From positions 22,116,501-22,180,500 of the forward strand of contig OX327695.1 in the NCBI GenBank assembly GCA_946807835.1: 64,000 nucleotides of DNA, given 5' to 3'. The stretch comes from Ailanthus altissimus (taxonomy: Eukaryota; Streptophyta; Magnoliopsida; Sapindales; Simaroubaceae). The notes below the pieces were generated by a model. The model was not told where the DNA came from, did no database searches, and saw only the letters and a program-made list of their open reading frames with translations. Every line of letters starts with the position of its first letter. The stretch's first letter is position 1. A program made the translations under genes and the position numbers. Of this stretch, positions 36,367 through 47,829 are shown one piece after another.

Positions 36367-37955
36367 TTATATTTATCTTGAAGTAGGAAAGTATGAAATT
36401 GGAAAAAGTGGACCCAACAATTTATTGTGAAGCTTTTTATAATGATCAAACAAGTGAATGGTTTCTTGTTATGAGAGATGAGATACAGTTTATGTCTGAT
36501 AATGATGTTTGGAAACTTGTGAATTTTTTTAAAGGATATAAATCCCTAGGGTGTAAATGGGTATTCAAGACCAAGAGAGACAATCAAGAAAATATTGAAA
36601 GATTCGAGGCTTGATTAGTTGTAAAAAGATATACACAACAAGAAGGCATTAGTTTCACAGAGGCCTTTTCATCAGTTTCCACTAAAGACTCCTTTAGGGT
36701 AATTATGGCATTGGTAGCTCATTTTAATTTAGAGCTTCACATGTCAAGATAACTTTTCTTAATCAAGATTTAAGCTAAAAGATCTACATGTCTCAACTTG
36801 AAGGATTTAAAGAAAATGAAAAAGAAAACATGGTATGTAGATTGAAAAGGTCTATTTATTATCTCAAGCAAGCTTCTCGCCAATGGTACTTCAAATTTGA
36901 CAAAGTGGTGGCCTCTTCTAGTTTTGTAGAAAATAAGTTTGATCAGTGCATAATCATGAAGACTAGCATAATCATGGCCTCTTCTAGTTTTATTTTTATG
37001 GTATATAATTTCCTCCTTATTAGTAGTGACGTAAATCTCTTTAATGATAGCAAACATCTTTTTTCTCCTAAATTTGACATGAAAGATCTCGATGAAGCAT
37101 ATTTTTTTATGGGCATTAACATTCATCGTAACAGATCTCAAAACATCTTAGGACTATTTCAGAGAGCCTTATTAATTGTATGCTTAAAAGGTTAAATATA
37201 CAAACATGCAAAGTATGTGAGGTAACTATTGTGAAAGGAGATAAACTCAGTAATGGACAATGTCCTAAGAATAATTTGGGAAAGGAAGCCATGAAGACTA
37301 TTCTTTTATGTTAGTGTAGTTGGTAGTTTGATACATGCACAAGTATGTACGAGACTTAATATTTCCTTTATAATTAATGTTCTCAGTAGATATTTGTCAA
37401 ACCCTTGTCATGATCATTGGGTTACAGCAAAGAAAGTCATGTGATATGTATAAAGAATGAAGGACTTTATGCTTGTGTAAAAGAGGGTTGATATCTGATT
37501 TTGGTAATTATTTATACAATCGCAAATATACTTTTGGATATATCTTTATGTTAGCTGATGAAGTCATTTCATGAAAAATTGTTAAGTAGAGCCTTGCATC
37601 CTCGACCATGTACGTTGTATTTGTAGCTTGTTATGAAACATCTTCTCAAGCTATTTGGCTAAGAAATATAATCTTGGAGTTGCAAATTGTTGATTCTATC
37701 TCTTAGCCCATTGTGATTTATTATGATAATAATGCAGTTGTGTTCTAGTCCATAAATAATAAGATTAGTAGCGATTCCAAAAATATAAAAATTAAGTACC
37801 TCACAATCAAAAACATAGTAAAAAAAAAGGTAGATATTATGATTGAACATATAAGAACTGAGTCCATGTTAGCTAATCCTTAACCAAAGATTTAAAAAAG
37901 CCCATAGTTTTTAAGGAACATGTTGTGAATATAGTTTTGTGGGAGTTTGTACACG
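36367..37955 (+). pseudogene. Copia X RT-RNase H remnant
   Basis: RT: MRDEIQFMSDNDVWKLVNF (about 36,470), GCKWVFKTKRDN, KRYTQQEGISF, FSSVSTKDSFRVIMALVAHF, then RLKRSIYYLKQASRQWYFKFD (36,837 on). The catalytic YVDD box is replaced by a degenerate VYNFLL, so RT would be dead even without stops. RNase H: PKFDMKDLDEAYFFMGI, a decayed SGYIFM region, YDNNAVVF (37,720-37,745) and an IEHIRTES-type end. The two longest ORFs lie at 36,393-36,614 and 36,788-37,195. Confidence 0.7.
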
Positions 37956-38614
37956 ATCCTTTACTTTAATTATTATGTTATGCAAACAATACTTACTATA
38001 TTATGCATTTTGTAAAGTTAAATTCTTTATGATGATCATCATTATTGTTGTATATTATATATTTTGAATTAGATATACAATATGGTATTTTAAGATATTG
38101 TGCCTTAAAAATTACAGTTCTATACTATTGGACATCACATATAACAACTACTTTTGAGATCTTATGTTAAACTATTGGTGACGTATGACTTGTTAAAGTC
38201 GGGCAATTTCATTTTGATTGAGAAATTGTACTTATAATTTCATATTGATTTAATTATTGAGAAATTATAAAGAGGACCCATAAGAGATAATGCATACTAA
38301 TTTTGAGCACATGTTGGCATTGATTTCTTACTATACTATTGCGTTTATGATCCATATCGATATGATTATTAGTATTTGTGATTATGAATGGTCATATGTG
38401 GTTGAGACTAACGTATAGATTTTCATAGTCAAATATTCAGATCATATTAGACCTGATAAATTTTTAAAAATATTATTTATGAACTATCATTTCTTTTAAA
38501 AGCTATGCCCACACAAAACATAATTTTTTGGTTATTAACCTGAGAGTTTTGTTTTCAAAATGAATTTAATAAACACTAAAAAATTAATTAATATTAGCCT
38601 ATGTGGGAGAATAT
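37956..38614 (+). other. Copia X 3' untranslated region with polypurine tract
   Basis: No gene. A/T-rich sequence ending in ATGTGGGAGA (38,601-38,610), a polypurine tract directly before the 3' LTR. Confidence 0.55.
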
Positions 38615-39115
38615 TGAAAATATTTTATTAAATGTGGGCTAACATTAATTGAATTTTTTATTTTATAACAATGGGTTAATAGATAGTCCTTTAATTAATT
38701 AGTCCAATATGTTTAGTGATAATTTTTGAATTAGGTTGTAGCATCATTTGTGTAGAAACTCAATTGAATGATAAGTGTAGGCTTTTTGATCTCATTAAAG
38801 CCTATTATAGGAGGACTAGATGTAAAAATCATACTTTTATATACAAAAGTTAGGTCTACTCTCTAACTTAGACTTAATTATTGAGAATAGTACGTTCTTT
38901 TTCTTTGAGAGCCACTAATTTTAATTTAGGTCACAAAGAGGAAGACTAGCTTTTAATCTACTACAACGATTAATTAATCAACGGTAATGACTTTAATAGG
39001 TATGTTTTTGATAGTCTATTTTTTAATTATTACGTCCTTTTTTTTATATATGGTATTAATGTATAATTATTTAATTTTATAATATTATGAATGTTGATTA
39101 GATTAATATCCAACA
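38615..39115 (+). repeat. Copia X 3' LTR
   Basis: TGAAAATATT ... ATCCAACA, 501 bases, matching 19,204-19,665 and showing the 5' portion lost from that copy. Confidence 0.75.
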
Positions 39116-39174
39116 CTACATTTTTTCATTGGAAATGCATAAAAGGATATAGAGCACCTTGTTGCTGAATTTAT

Positions 39175-39331
39175 TATATATATATATATATATATATATC
39201 AAATTTGATCAAGTGGGCAACAGATACTGTTTAATACTATTTTAATAGTGCTGTACAGTATCAAACAGTGCCCTATCGCCCATTGGTTGACGTCGCCCAC
39301 CTGATCCGCTCATATATATATATATATATGT
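39175..39331. mobile_element. Small palindromic MITE inside a (TA)n microsatellite
   Basis: A core of about 110 bases (39,200-39,311) is bracketed by (TA)n tracts on both sides. The outer stem is GATCAAGTGGGC (39,207-39,218) against GCCCACCTGATC (39,295-39,306); an inner stem is ATACTGTTTAATACT against a copy near 39,250-39,268. This resembles Micron-type MITEs, which target (TA)n. Confidence 0.5.
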
Positions 39332-40504
39332 TTTGTTTTGTGGTTAATGAATAGGAATTCACCTAAAATTAATTAAGAGTTTACTGTTTTTTAATTTAAT
39401 GTTGAGAGTGTTTTAATTTAGCTTCACAAAATTATATTTTATTTTGTAAAGTATGAATGACTTCAAATTATCTAATTAAAAATATTGATACTTATTAAAT
39501 ATATTGACATCTTTACCTAATATTAAATATATTTAACTAATATTTTGTGTTAGTTATAAATGGTGAAGATTTATTTTTAATTATTTTATCTTTTTACCAA
39601 CTTCTAACTTTATGTTACTAAATAATTAGATAAAAGATGAGATTAGGAGAGAATCTTCATCGGTTTATTATCATTCAACTTAAGAAATTTTTAAGAGTAC
39701 AAATATAAGGTATTTAATATATCATCATATGTAACCCTGCAAGAATATTGAACAACCCTACCTCTCTTATCTATGCAAAAATCAAAAATAGTTTTCTTAC
39801 TCTTTTTTTTTTTTTTATCGCGAAGATATCTCTATTTTTACCCTTTTCTTATAGCAAAAATCTCTTTCTTCACTCTTTTCTTCCTTTCTTCTATTCTTTT
39901 AACCTATTCTCTTGTGGTTAATATGTTCTCCACCTAGATTGGTGGTTCTTTGCTATCCAAACCTTAATCCGGATCAATTATTATTTTTGATCATCCAAAT
40001 CTTAATATGGATTGGATCTACAACTTTCTTTAATTTTTTTTCATTTTATAATAATAATAATTTTCTCTGTATTTGAAATTTTATTGATTCAAATATGTGG
40101 TTTACAAAAAAAAAACTGATATAATATTATTTAGAAAGATCGATCTTAGTAGTGACGAACAATTTGAAAGAGTTTTAAAGTTCGATTTATTATTTGGTAA
40201 CGAAAGTTGTTGACACCTTTCTGTAAAAATTTGTCTCACTAGACATATGGTTATATTTAGATCTTTCTAATTATTTATATTAAAATTTATTTCTAAAATT
40301 TTTTATTTGGATTGTAAGCGGATTTGTTTTGGTTTTGTTGCTTTATTTCGAATGAAATTGATATTTATGTTTCAAACATTGGTTTCAAATATTTTTACTT
40401 TGTTTTTAAAAAATAAAAAAATTGATATTTATATTTATATATTCAAATAAAAAATAAATACATCAGTCAATGCAAGTAATAGTTAAATCTACTCAGCTTC
40501 TTTT
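39332..40504. other. A/T-rich non-coding segment
   Basis: No gene, repeat pair or domain recognised. It contains poly-T and CTTT tracts at 39,800-39,900. Confidence 0.4.
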
Positions 40505-42478
40505 TCTTTTAAGATCAATTTGATTCAGTTGAGTTGTTTTTTATTTAAAAAGAAAAGTACACTTCCTAAATATCTTATACATGCAACCTAATAGACAAAA
40601 ATGTCTCTATTTAATTGTCATTTCATGCTGACTATGAATACTAATCGTTTAAACGTGTTCTTCATGTGAAAGACAAATTTCAACCAAATAATTAATATAA
40701 TCCATCCATTATTATTAATCCCTCAATTAGTTTAATCAATCCAAAACGCCACAAATCAAATAGTGCCCTTACTATAACTTCACAAGTCATAGATAAGCAT
40801 GGTCTTTATATTATTAATATAATTATTTTATAAAAAAATACAGAAGCAGTTATATTTTATTTTCTGTTATAGATCAGATTAAGATCAAATGCCTTCACAA
40901 TAAATAAATGTGACATGATTATTAATGTGACTTGAGAGTGATAGATCACATATAAAAGTATTAACCAAATAGAAATTGAGGGCTTTATGCTTTATCCTGT
41001 GTCGTGTGCGTCATTTAGAAATAATTCATCCATGATACTAATTTCTTCCATTTCTTTGTTTTTGCTCTCATCTGCTTGGTACTTATATATATGTAATATA
41101 ATATAATATAAATGCAGTCCCGAAATCGTGTATACATCAACTAATATATTTTTAGACATCAATAATATCAATGGCCCTTAGCTTTATTTTGCACATGAAC
41201 AAGAAGCTAGCTAGGATGAGTTAGGTGAGCTTCTATTATTTGATATTATCAAGAAACTGGTTAATTATTAATAATACTTTGTTTGCACATCGACATGAAG
41301 CTAGCTAGGATGAATAATAGTTTAAGCAGTATTACTGTTTAGCATCTTCGTATAAGTTAAGTGACTGGATTAGAGTAAGTGTTATTTAATATCATGAGTC
41401 AGACATTTGTTATTAATTTTTAAAAAAATTTATAAATTTTTTTTACTTCGACATATAATAATATTCTAGTAAAGATATTATTTGATCATTATAAGAGAAA
41501 TAAATTTATATTATTAATAATTTAAAGATCAAAAAATAAATTAAAAATAATATTATCATGAATATCCTTAAACTTTGACCTAATAGTATCAATACCTCTA
41601 ACTTTAAAAAATAAGTAATATTATACTGTTAGAAAATATTTCGTTAATATTAATAGAATTATAAGAAATGACCAAATTACCTTTTTAAATTAAAAAATAA
41701 TGAAATTACATTGCACAACAAATGAGAAACAAAATTCTCCATTAAAAGAAAATACGATTCTCCATAAAAAGAATTCAAATTTCAATAATAAATTAACAAT
41801 ATCTTTTTATTTCTTAATTTGTTAATTAATAATATAATTATTATATTAAAATATAAAATTAAATAATTTGTCTTTTAAAAAAGAGAAAGCTTGTTGCAGC
41901 GGCTAATTTTGGCCGCAATTTTGCAACGACCATTGTGGCCACTACAATTGCAGCCAAATATGGTCGCGTGCAGTGGCTATTTATGGCTTGGAGTAGTGGT
42001 CACTTTTGCCGGCTTATAATGGCCACTGTGGTCGCTACAAAATGCGACAAAATGTGGACGTTGCAACTAACTTTTTTTATTATTTATTTTTAAAAAAAAT
42101 TATTTTTATTTTATAATTTAATATAATTATTATTATTTATTATTTAGTTACAAGAATAAAAAAAATATTTGACAAGTGATAAGGACTGCTTGAATAAAAT
42201 AATAATAAAATGTTTGACAAGGGATAAAGATATTTCAACAAAGTTGCATTAGGATTTAACCTTTTTTTAAAATTTTATTTATTAATTATCAATTATATTT
42301 AAATTAAATAATGTTAGACATATAAAGTTAAAAAGCGTATTTTATATATCGCTTAATATATTATTAATTAATAATTATTATTTATTAAATAATTGTTCAT
42401 TTTTTAATTTTTTATTTAATGTGATAATTAAGCATTATTGATTAATAATAAATACATCAAATGTCACATCAATTGAAT
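40505..42478 (+). repeat. Direct duplication, copy 1 (left part)
   Basis: Non-coding segment repeated in the same orientation from about 47,830. The best match is 40,800-41,250 against 48,190-48,640 (including AAATGCAGTCCCGAAATCGTG and AAGAAGCTAGCTAGGATGAG). A motif AAGCTAGCTAGGATGA recurs within each copy (41,202 and 41,291; 48,582 and 48,678). About 440 bases present in copy 2 (49,510-49,950) are missing here. The copy continues after element W at 47,118. Confidence 0.75.
41550..42230. mobile_element. Foldback MITE with GGCC centre, right end deleted
   Basis: The left inverted repeat (TAATATTATCATGAATATCC and on) matches the copy at 48,918, and the GGCC-rich centre lies at 41,890-42,060. 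The right inverted repeat is absent. It belongs to the same group as 35,359-36,366. Confidence 0.55.
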
Positions 42479-43371
42479 TATTAGAGATTTGGTAACTCAA
42501 CAATCTTATTTGGACAAGAATTAAAATGAATATTAAAGAGGAGAGTCACAAGAAGTCAAAAAAGTGTGGAACACATATGGAGAAGTCTCGAATGTGTGGG
42601 ACATGAAGGTGAAAGCAAAACAAGACTCGAAGATGCGAAGAAAAAGCACAGAAAAAGCGCGGAGCTGGAAATAGGGACCAGCGCCGTGGTGCCCAGGACT
42701 AAGCGCCGCAACGCCCAGATCAATACTCTAGCGCTGCAACGCCAGGTTCTTAGCGTCGTGGCCCTTGATACCTAAAGACCTAGCGCCGCGGTGCCAGAAC
42801 CTCAGCGTCGTGGCTACAAAACGGGGAAAATTCATTTTTGATTCGAATTTCTGAGTTTTGAGAAGTTTTGGACTTCCAAAACAAGTGAACTCTTACTCCA
42901 ATAAGGAATAGGATTAGTAGGCACGAAATAAATCCCTATATAAACACTTGTAAACCTTTTAGTTGAGATCAAGTATTAAGAGAGACCTTAAAAGAGGGAA
43001 AAACTGGAAAGACAATAAGTGCTTGTGTGCGCTAGGGTGAAACTATTGTTTGAGTGTTCATTGTTCATGGTAGAGTAAGGGTACACTAAACCTTAGGTTC
43101 TTTTGAGGGTTCTTCATTGGGTTTTCCTTATAAAATCTCTAGGGAGTTAATAAGAAAAGTTAGGATCCTTGGATCCATCGTAGACGTAGGCAAATGGTCA
43201 AACCACATAAGTGATTGTGTTATGCTCTTTATTATTTACTTTGAATTCTTGCTATTCTACTTGATATATAGGGTACTCTACTGCGTAAAGAGATTAGGAT
43301 TCAAGGTTGAACTTGATTAAGGTTCTTCGCTTCAACCTAATCTCAAAAAGAGAAGGGTGATTCCTCCAACA
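42479..43371 (+). repeat. Copia W 5' LTR with GC-rich motif cluster
   Basis: Starts TATTAGAGATTTGG, ends TTCCTCCAACA. A cluster of AGCGCCGYRG / AACGCC units at 42,678-42,815 stands out from the A/T-rich surroundings. A TATATAAACA box (42,938) about 120 bases downstream suggests U3/R order. ORFs at 42,566 and 43,117 are by-products. Confidence 0.8.
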
Positions 43372-43449
43372 AATTGGTATTAGAGCCGAGGTTCGATAAT
43401 ACACACCTGGGGTATTTAAACCTAGTTGCAATCAATCAAGAAATAAAAA

Positions 43450-44836
43450 GTTCAATGGGATAAATGAGTTTAATCTTTGGAGGAAGAAGGTTAGAGATCT
43501 ACTAGTGAAGAAAGGGCTAGACTCAGCCTTGCAGGAAGCTAATTCCTCAACTAGCAAAGAGACGACAACCTCAAAGTCTAGGCAAAAAAATTGAGACACG
43601 ATTCAGAAAAAAGGCTCACAGCACCATAATTCTAGCATTGAGTGACGAACTATTAAGAAAAGTTGGTGATGAAGAAACCACTTTGGGGCTATGGAAGAGA
43701 CTCGAGGCATTATACATAAAGAAGTCCCTTACAAATAGACTTCTTGTGAAGAAGAAACTGCATTAGTTAACAATGCACGAGGGATCTTTATTGAGAGCTC
43801 ACATCGACGAGTTCAACAAGATCATCAAAAGTCTTGAGCAATTGGACATCAAAACTGAAGATGAAGACAAGGCCATAATCCTATTAAGTTTGGTGCCAAA
43901 AAGCTGTAAAAGTTTTATGGATACATTGTTGTATGGTAAGGAGTCCTTAACGATGAATAACGTCAAGGCATCACTGAACTCCAAAGAATTGACAAAGAGA
44001 CATAAGTTCGAAAGTAGAGCAGTATTGCTTACACAAGGGAAAAAGAGCAACCAATTAAGGTGAAGATCCAAGAAGTGTTTCTTTTGTCATAAAGAATGAC
44101 ATTTTGTGAAGGATTGTTCGAAAACAAAAGGCTAAAGAGGGTTTGCTGCAATCTGTACTCTTAAGGAAGATATTAAAGTTGTAGACACGTTGATAACCTC
44201 AAGAGGAACATACACTAGTAAATGGATACTAGATTCAGGGTGCTGCGTCCATATGTGTCTCAACAGATCGATGTTTACTAACTACAAAGCCAAGAGAGGT
44301 AAAGCTCTAATAGGGAATGATATGACTTGTGAGATCATGCGAATTGGTGGCATAAGGCCGAGGATGCAAGGTGGAGAAACTATGGACTTATATGGTGTAA
44401 GGCATGTTCCTAATCTGAGAAGGAACTTGAAATCCCTGGGCAAGCTCTATAAGGAAGGGTATTCGGTTAAAGCGGAAAAAGAAAAACTGAGGGTAGAGAA
44501 ATGACCTATAAGGTTTGAGGGTGAGAAGCACAATAGGGGGGCTCTATATGCTTAAGAGGATGGGCATCAGTGGCCTAACACAGGGTGTTGGGGTAATGCA
44601 GACCACTAGGCGATATCCAAATCGTGCTCACAGAGGTGATGAGGGTCGAAAAGGAGTGCAACACACTTATACCCTATGCAAGGTGCACGAATGCCTTTGG
44701 AGACCAAAGTCACTATCTTGGGGAAAGTTAAGTCTTTGTGGAGACTTAACTGGACTCAACTCCAGGTGATAGAGTATTAGTGTGGATCGGATCCAGAAGC
44801 CTTATTATTTGGAAGATTTTGAATCAAGGAAGGATT
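43450..44836 (+). pseudogene. Copia W gag and truncated protease
   Basis: Gag starts near 43,451 (KFNGINEFNLW, WRKKVRDLLVKKGLDSALQEA) and continues with SDELLRKVGDEETTLGLWKRLEALY and, in the frame 43,773-44,063, HIDEFNKIIKSLEQL and AIILLSLVPKS. Zinc knuckle CFFCHKE, stop, HFVKDC at about 44,077-44,118: a CCHC box broken by a stop. The protease motif WILDSGCCVHM (44,222-44,254) keeps the DSG active-site triplet. Readable sequence ends about 44,500; 44,515-44,836 is decayed and leads straight to the 3' LTR. Integrase and RT are absent. Confidence 0.7.
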
Positions 44837-47117
44837 TATTGAAGATTTGGTGATTCAACAATCTTGTTTGGACAAGAATTGAGATGAATATCAAAGAATA
44901 TAGTCACAAGAAGTCAAGAACGTGTAGAACACGTACGAAAAAATCTAGGACGTGTGGGACACGAAGGAGGAAGCGAAATGGGACTTGAAGACGTAAAGAA
45001 AGCGAAGAAAAAGCGCAGAGATGGAAACAGGGGCCAACATGATGCGATATTTCTATATCATAAATTAAGTGCAAGTATACACTATCGTATGCAAGTAATA
45101 AAGAGACTAATTAGTCGGATGTCGAACCCACAGGGATAATTTCTTCTTTTTAACCAATTACTAAAATTATATCTTCATAATAATTATTCAGAAAAATAAA
45201 AATCTAAGACTGAATGTAAGAAATATAAAGCAAAAACACAATGCAATGAGATTTAAAGATAACAACGTAGAGAAAACCTAGGATTAATATTATCCTTCAA
45301 TATGTTTCTAATGATTAATCCTCTAATATTTAACTCACTTAGTCTTTATTATTGATCAAGACACTAATGTATTCACAAGCCTCTTCCAAGGTCATGCAAG
45401 TATACCCTAATTTACCAAATACCTATATTCCTATGGTACTTGTAATAAATTAAGATTCATTAAGATTAGGTCTTATTGATCATACATGCCAATTAGGTAT
45501 ATTCCTATCCTAAGTTGAAACTTGCATATGCAACATTGAATGTTACTCTACAATCATGCATCAAATTACCTAGGTCTAAATATATTGATTCCTCTTCCGA
45601 GTTTATCAAAATATTACCAATTCATTCACCATATATTGGCCAGATATATTGAAGCATTAAACACAAGTAATTTAAATAATAAATGACTAAGTTTATTAAA
45701 TACTAAAAAGATATGGCAATTAAGCACACATATTGAGTTCAAATACTAACCCTAGAAAATAAGTTAGCTCATGGCTACAAGAGAACAGCAGTAAAAATAA
45801 TTATAAATCATGATACAATTATTAGCAAACCGATATAGACGTCGAATTGCTCTTAATTGCGCTGCCTAAGAACTCTTGATGCCGAAGAACGTCTTGTATC
45901 TCTCTCTAAAGTTGCTTCAATTAAGCTCCTATTGCTCTCCAAGACTTGTGCTCTATATTCTTGGTGCTCTTGGGTCGTCTTGGATTCTTCTTTGAAGGCT
46001 GGGAACGAGTGGCTTTATATAGGGATTGATATGAGCTTGAAAATCTCAATTCTCGTCGGACTAGGACTCGCACTACCGCTGGCGCGCTATGAATCTGTCG
46101 CTGGGGCGACGCGTGAAAAAGCTATTACCGCTGGAGCGGTAGGAAGATAGCGCTGGGGCGCTGCATGAAAACGCCTTCACCGCTGGCGCGGTGACTCTTC
46201 GGCGCTGGGGCGCTAGACGCGACTTAATCAGGTCGTTTTTCTTATTTCGATCACTATTTCAGCGCTGGGGCGAAAACACTTGTGGCGTTGGGGCGATGGA
46301 CACATACTTTGAAAACTTTACATTTTAGTCCCTGTTTTCGCTCCTTTTGCGTTCTTTCTTTAAATTTCGTTCAAGTCCCTATAATTAACAATAATGCACA
46401 TAAATAGCCATCTATTCTCATAAAATCATAAAATATCAATAATAAAAACATGAGAAAATATATGACAAATTTGCCCTTATCACAACACCATGGCACCCAG
46501 TTCAGTACTCCAACGCCACAATGCCAGGTTTCCAGCACTGCAGCGCTGAACGTATCAAGACCTAGTGCCGTAGCGCCCAAGCGGAAAAAGTGCATTTTTG
46601 ATCTAGATTTGTGAGTTTTGAGATGTTTTAGACTTCCAAACAAATGGACTCTTACTCTAGTAAGGAATAGGGTTAGTAGGCATGAAATAATCCCTATATA
46701 AACACTTGTAAACTCTTTAGATGAGATAAAGCATTAAGAGAAGGAATAACTGAGTAGACACTAAGTGCTTGTGTACGCTAGGGTGGAACCGTCGTTTGAG
46801 TGTTCATTGCTCGTGGTAGAATAATAGCACACTAAACATTAGGTCTTTTGGAGGGTTATTCATTGGATTCTCCTTATAAAATCTCTAGACAGTTAATAAG
46901 AGAGGCTAGAATCTTTGAATCCACCGTGAACGTAGGCAATTGACCGAACCACATAAGTGATTGTCTTGTGTTCTTTATTATCTGCTTTGAATTCTTACTA
47001 TTTTGTTTGATATACGGGTTATTTCGTTATGTAAAAAGGTTAGAATTTAAAGTTGAATTTGATTAGGCTTCTTCACTTTAATTTAATCTCGATGGGAGAA
47101 AGATAATTCCTTTATTA
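44837..47117 (+). repeat. Copia W 3' LTR, split by solo LTR V
   Basis: Parts 44,837-45,039 and 46,488-47,117 together match the 5' LTR. The right end reads TTCCTTTATTA (TTCCTCCAACA in the 5' LTR). Confidence 0.8.
45040..46482 (-). mobile_element. Tat/Ogre-like solo LTR V in the copia W LTR
   Basis: The minus strand reads TGATAAGGGCAAATTTG to ATATCGCATCA, flanked by CAACA on both sides (45,035-45,039; 46,483-46,487). Near its 3' end it carries CCCTGTGGGTTCGACATCC then ACTTGCACTTAA, the Tat-type LTR end. A cluster of CGCTGGGGCG / CGCTGGCGCG units lies at 46,072-46,300. The ORFs at 45,857 and 46,371 fall inside the LTR and are not genes. Confidence 0.8.
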
Positions 47118-47456
47118 TGAATTATAAAATTTTTATCATAATAATATAAGTATAACATTATTGATAAAAGTTAAATTTATTTTTTGATAAAGTATCACAA
47201 CAAAATCAATTTCACGTTAGATGTGAAAATTCATAGGAGGTAAAAGAAATGGTAATAGAATAAAATAAACAAATATTATGAAATTTGGTAAAACCATTTT
47301 AAAAATTCTAATTAATATAATTTTAGAATAGTATTTCAAAGAACTCAAAAACTTATAATTTAAGCTAACAAAAACAAATTTGAATAACAGGAATTACGAT
47401 GCCACATGGGTATTTAGGTTCTAATGGTTTTGGGCACATTTGTTTGTAAGATATAT
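47118..47456 (+). repeat. Direct duplication, copy 1 (right part, after W)
   Basis: Matches 50,190-50,425 (TGAATTATAAAATTTTTATC; TATCACAA, CAATTTCACGTTAGAT; GAAATTTGGTAAA), so it is the continuation of the segment cut by W. No gene. Confidence 0.7.
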
Positions 47457-47700
47457 TGTTGGAGGAATCGCTCTTTTTACTGTAAAATTTGGTTTAAGTA
47501 AAGAATTTTATTTAAGTTTAACCTTAAATTTTAATCTCTTTATGCAACAAAATAATTAAAATAACAAGCAAAAATAATAAGAATATAAAGTAGATAATTA
47601 AGAGTACAACACAATCACTTACGTGGTTCTGGCAATTGCCTACGTCTATTATGGATCTAAGGATTCTAACCTCTCTTATTAATTTTTTAAAAATTTTATA
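47457..47700 (-). repeat. Fragment of a copia W-family LTR, inverted
   Basis: The minus strand matches the last 240 bases of the W LTRs (GACGTAGGCAA, CCACGTAAGTGATTGTGTT, AGCGATTCCTCCAACA). The rest of the LTR is missing. Confidence 0.65.
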
Positions 47701-47829
47701 AAAAAATATAATAAAAAATATTCAAAAAGACCTAATATTTAGTATATACTTATTCTTTTATAAACAATAAAAACCTAAATAATGCACTTAAATAATGACA
47801 TAATTAATAATGTGACTTGAGAGTGATAT

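Larger units (their letters stand above)
19204..39115 (+). mobile_element. Copia element X (hosts nested element Y)
   Basis: The 5' LTR (19,204-19,665, missing its first 50 or so bases) and 3' LTR (38,615-39,115) are clearly similar. PBS at 19,668, gag remnant at 21,291-22,060, integrase C-terminus to RNase H at about 34,896-37,950, polypurine tract ATGTGGGAGA at 38,601-38,610. Protease and most of integrase are missing. Element Y interrupts it between gag and integrase, and a MITE sits in its pol region. All coding parts are broken. Confidence 0.75.
42479..47117 (+). mobile_element. Copia element W, internally deleted (gag and protease only)
   Basis: LTRs at 42,479-43,371 and 44,837-47,117 (the latter split by a Tat-like solo LTR) and a perfect TGAAT duplication (42,474-42,478; 47,118-47,122). 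PBS TGGTATTAGAGCC at 43,375-43,387. The 1.4-kb interior holds gag and part of protease and lacks integrase, RT and RNase H. It would need proteins in trans to move. Confidence 0.85.

Noticed and set aside
42566..42775. 69-residue ORF crossing the GCGCC cluster
   Set aside because: It lies inside the copia W LTR and is not preserved in the second LTR.
45857..46150. 97-residue ORF in a G/C-rich stretch
   Set aside because: It lies wholly within the Tat-like solo LTR V, on the strand opposite to LTR transcription, with no family signature.
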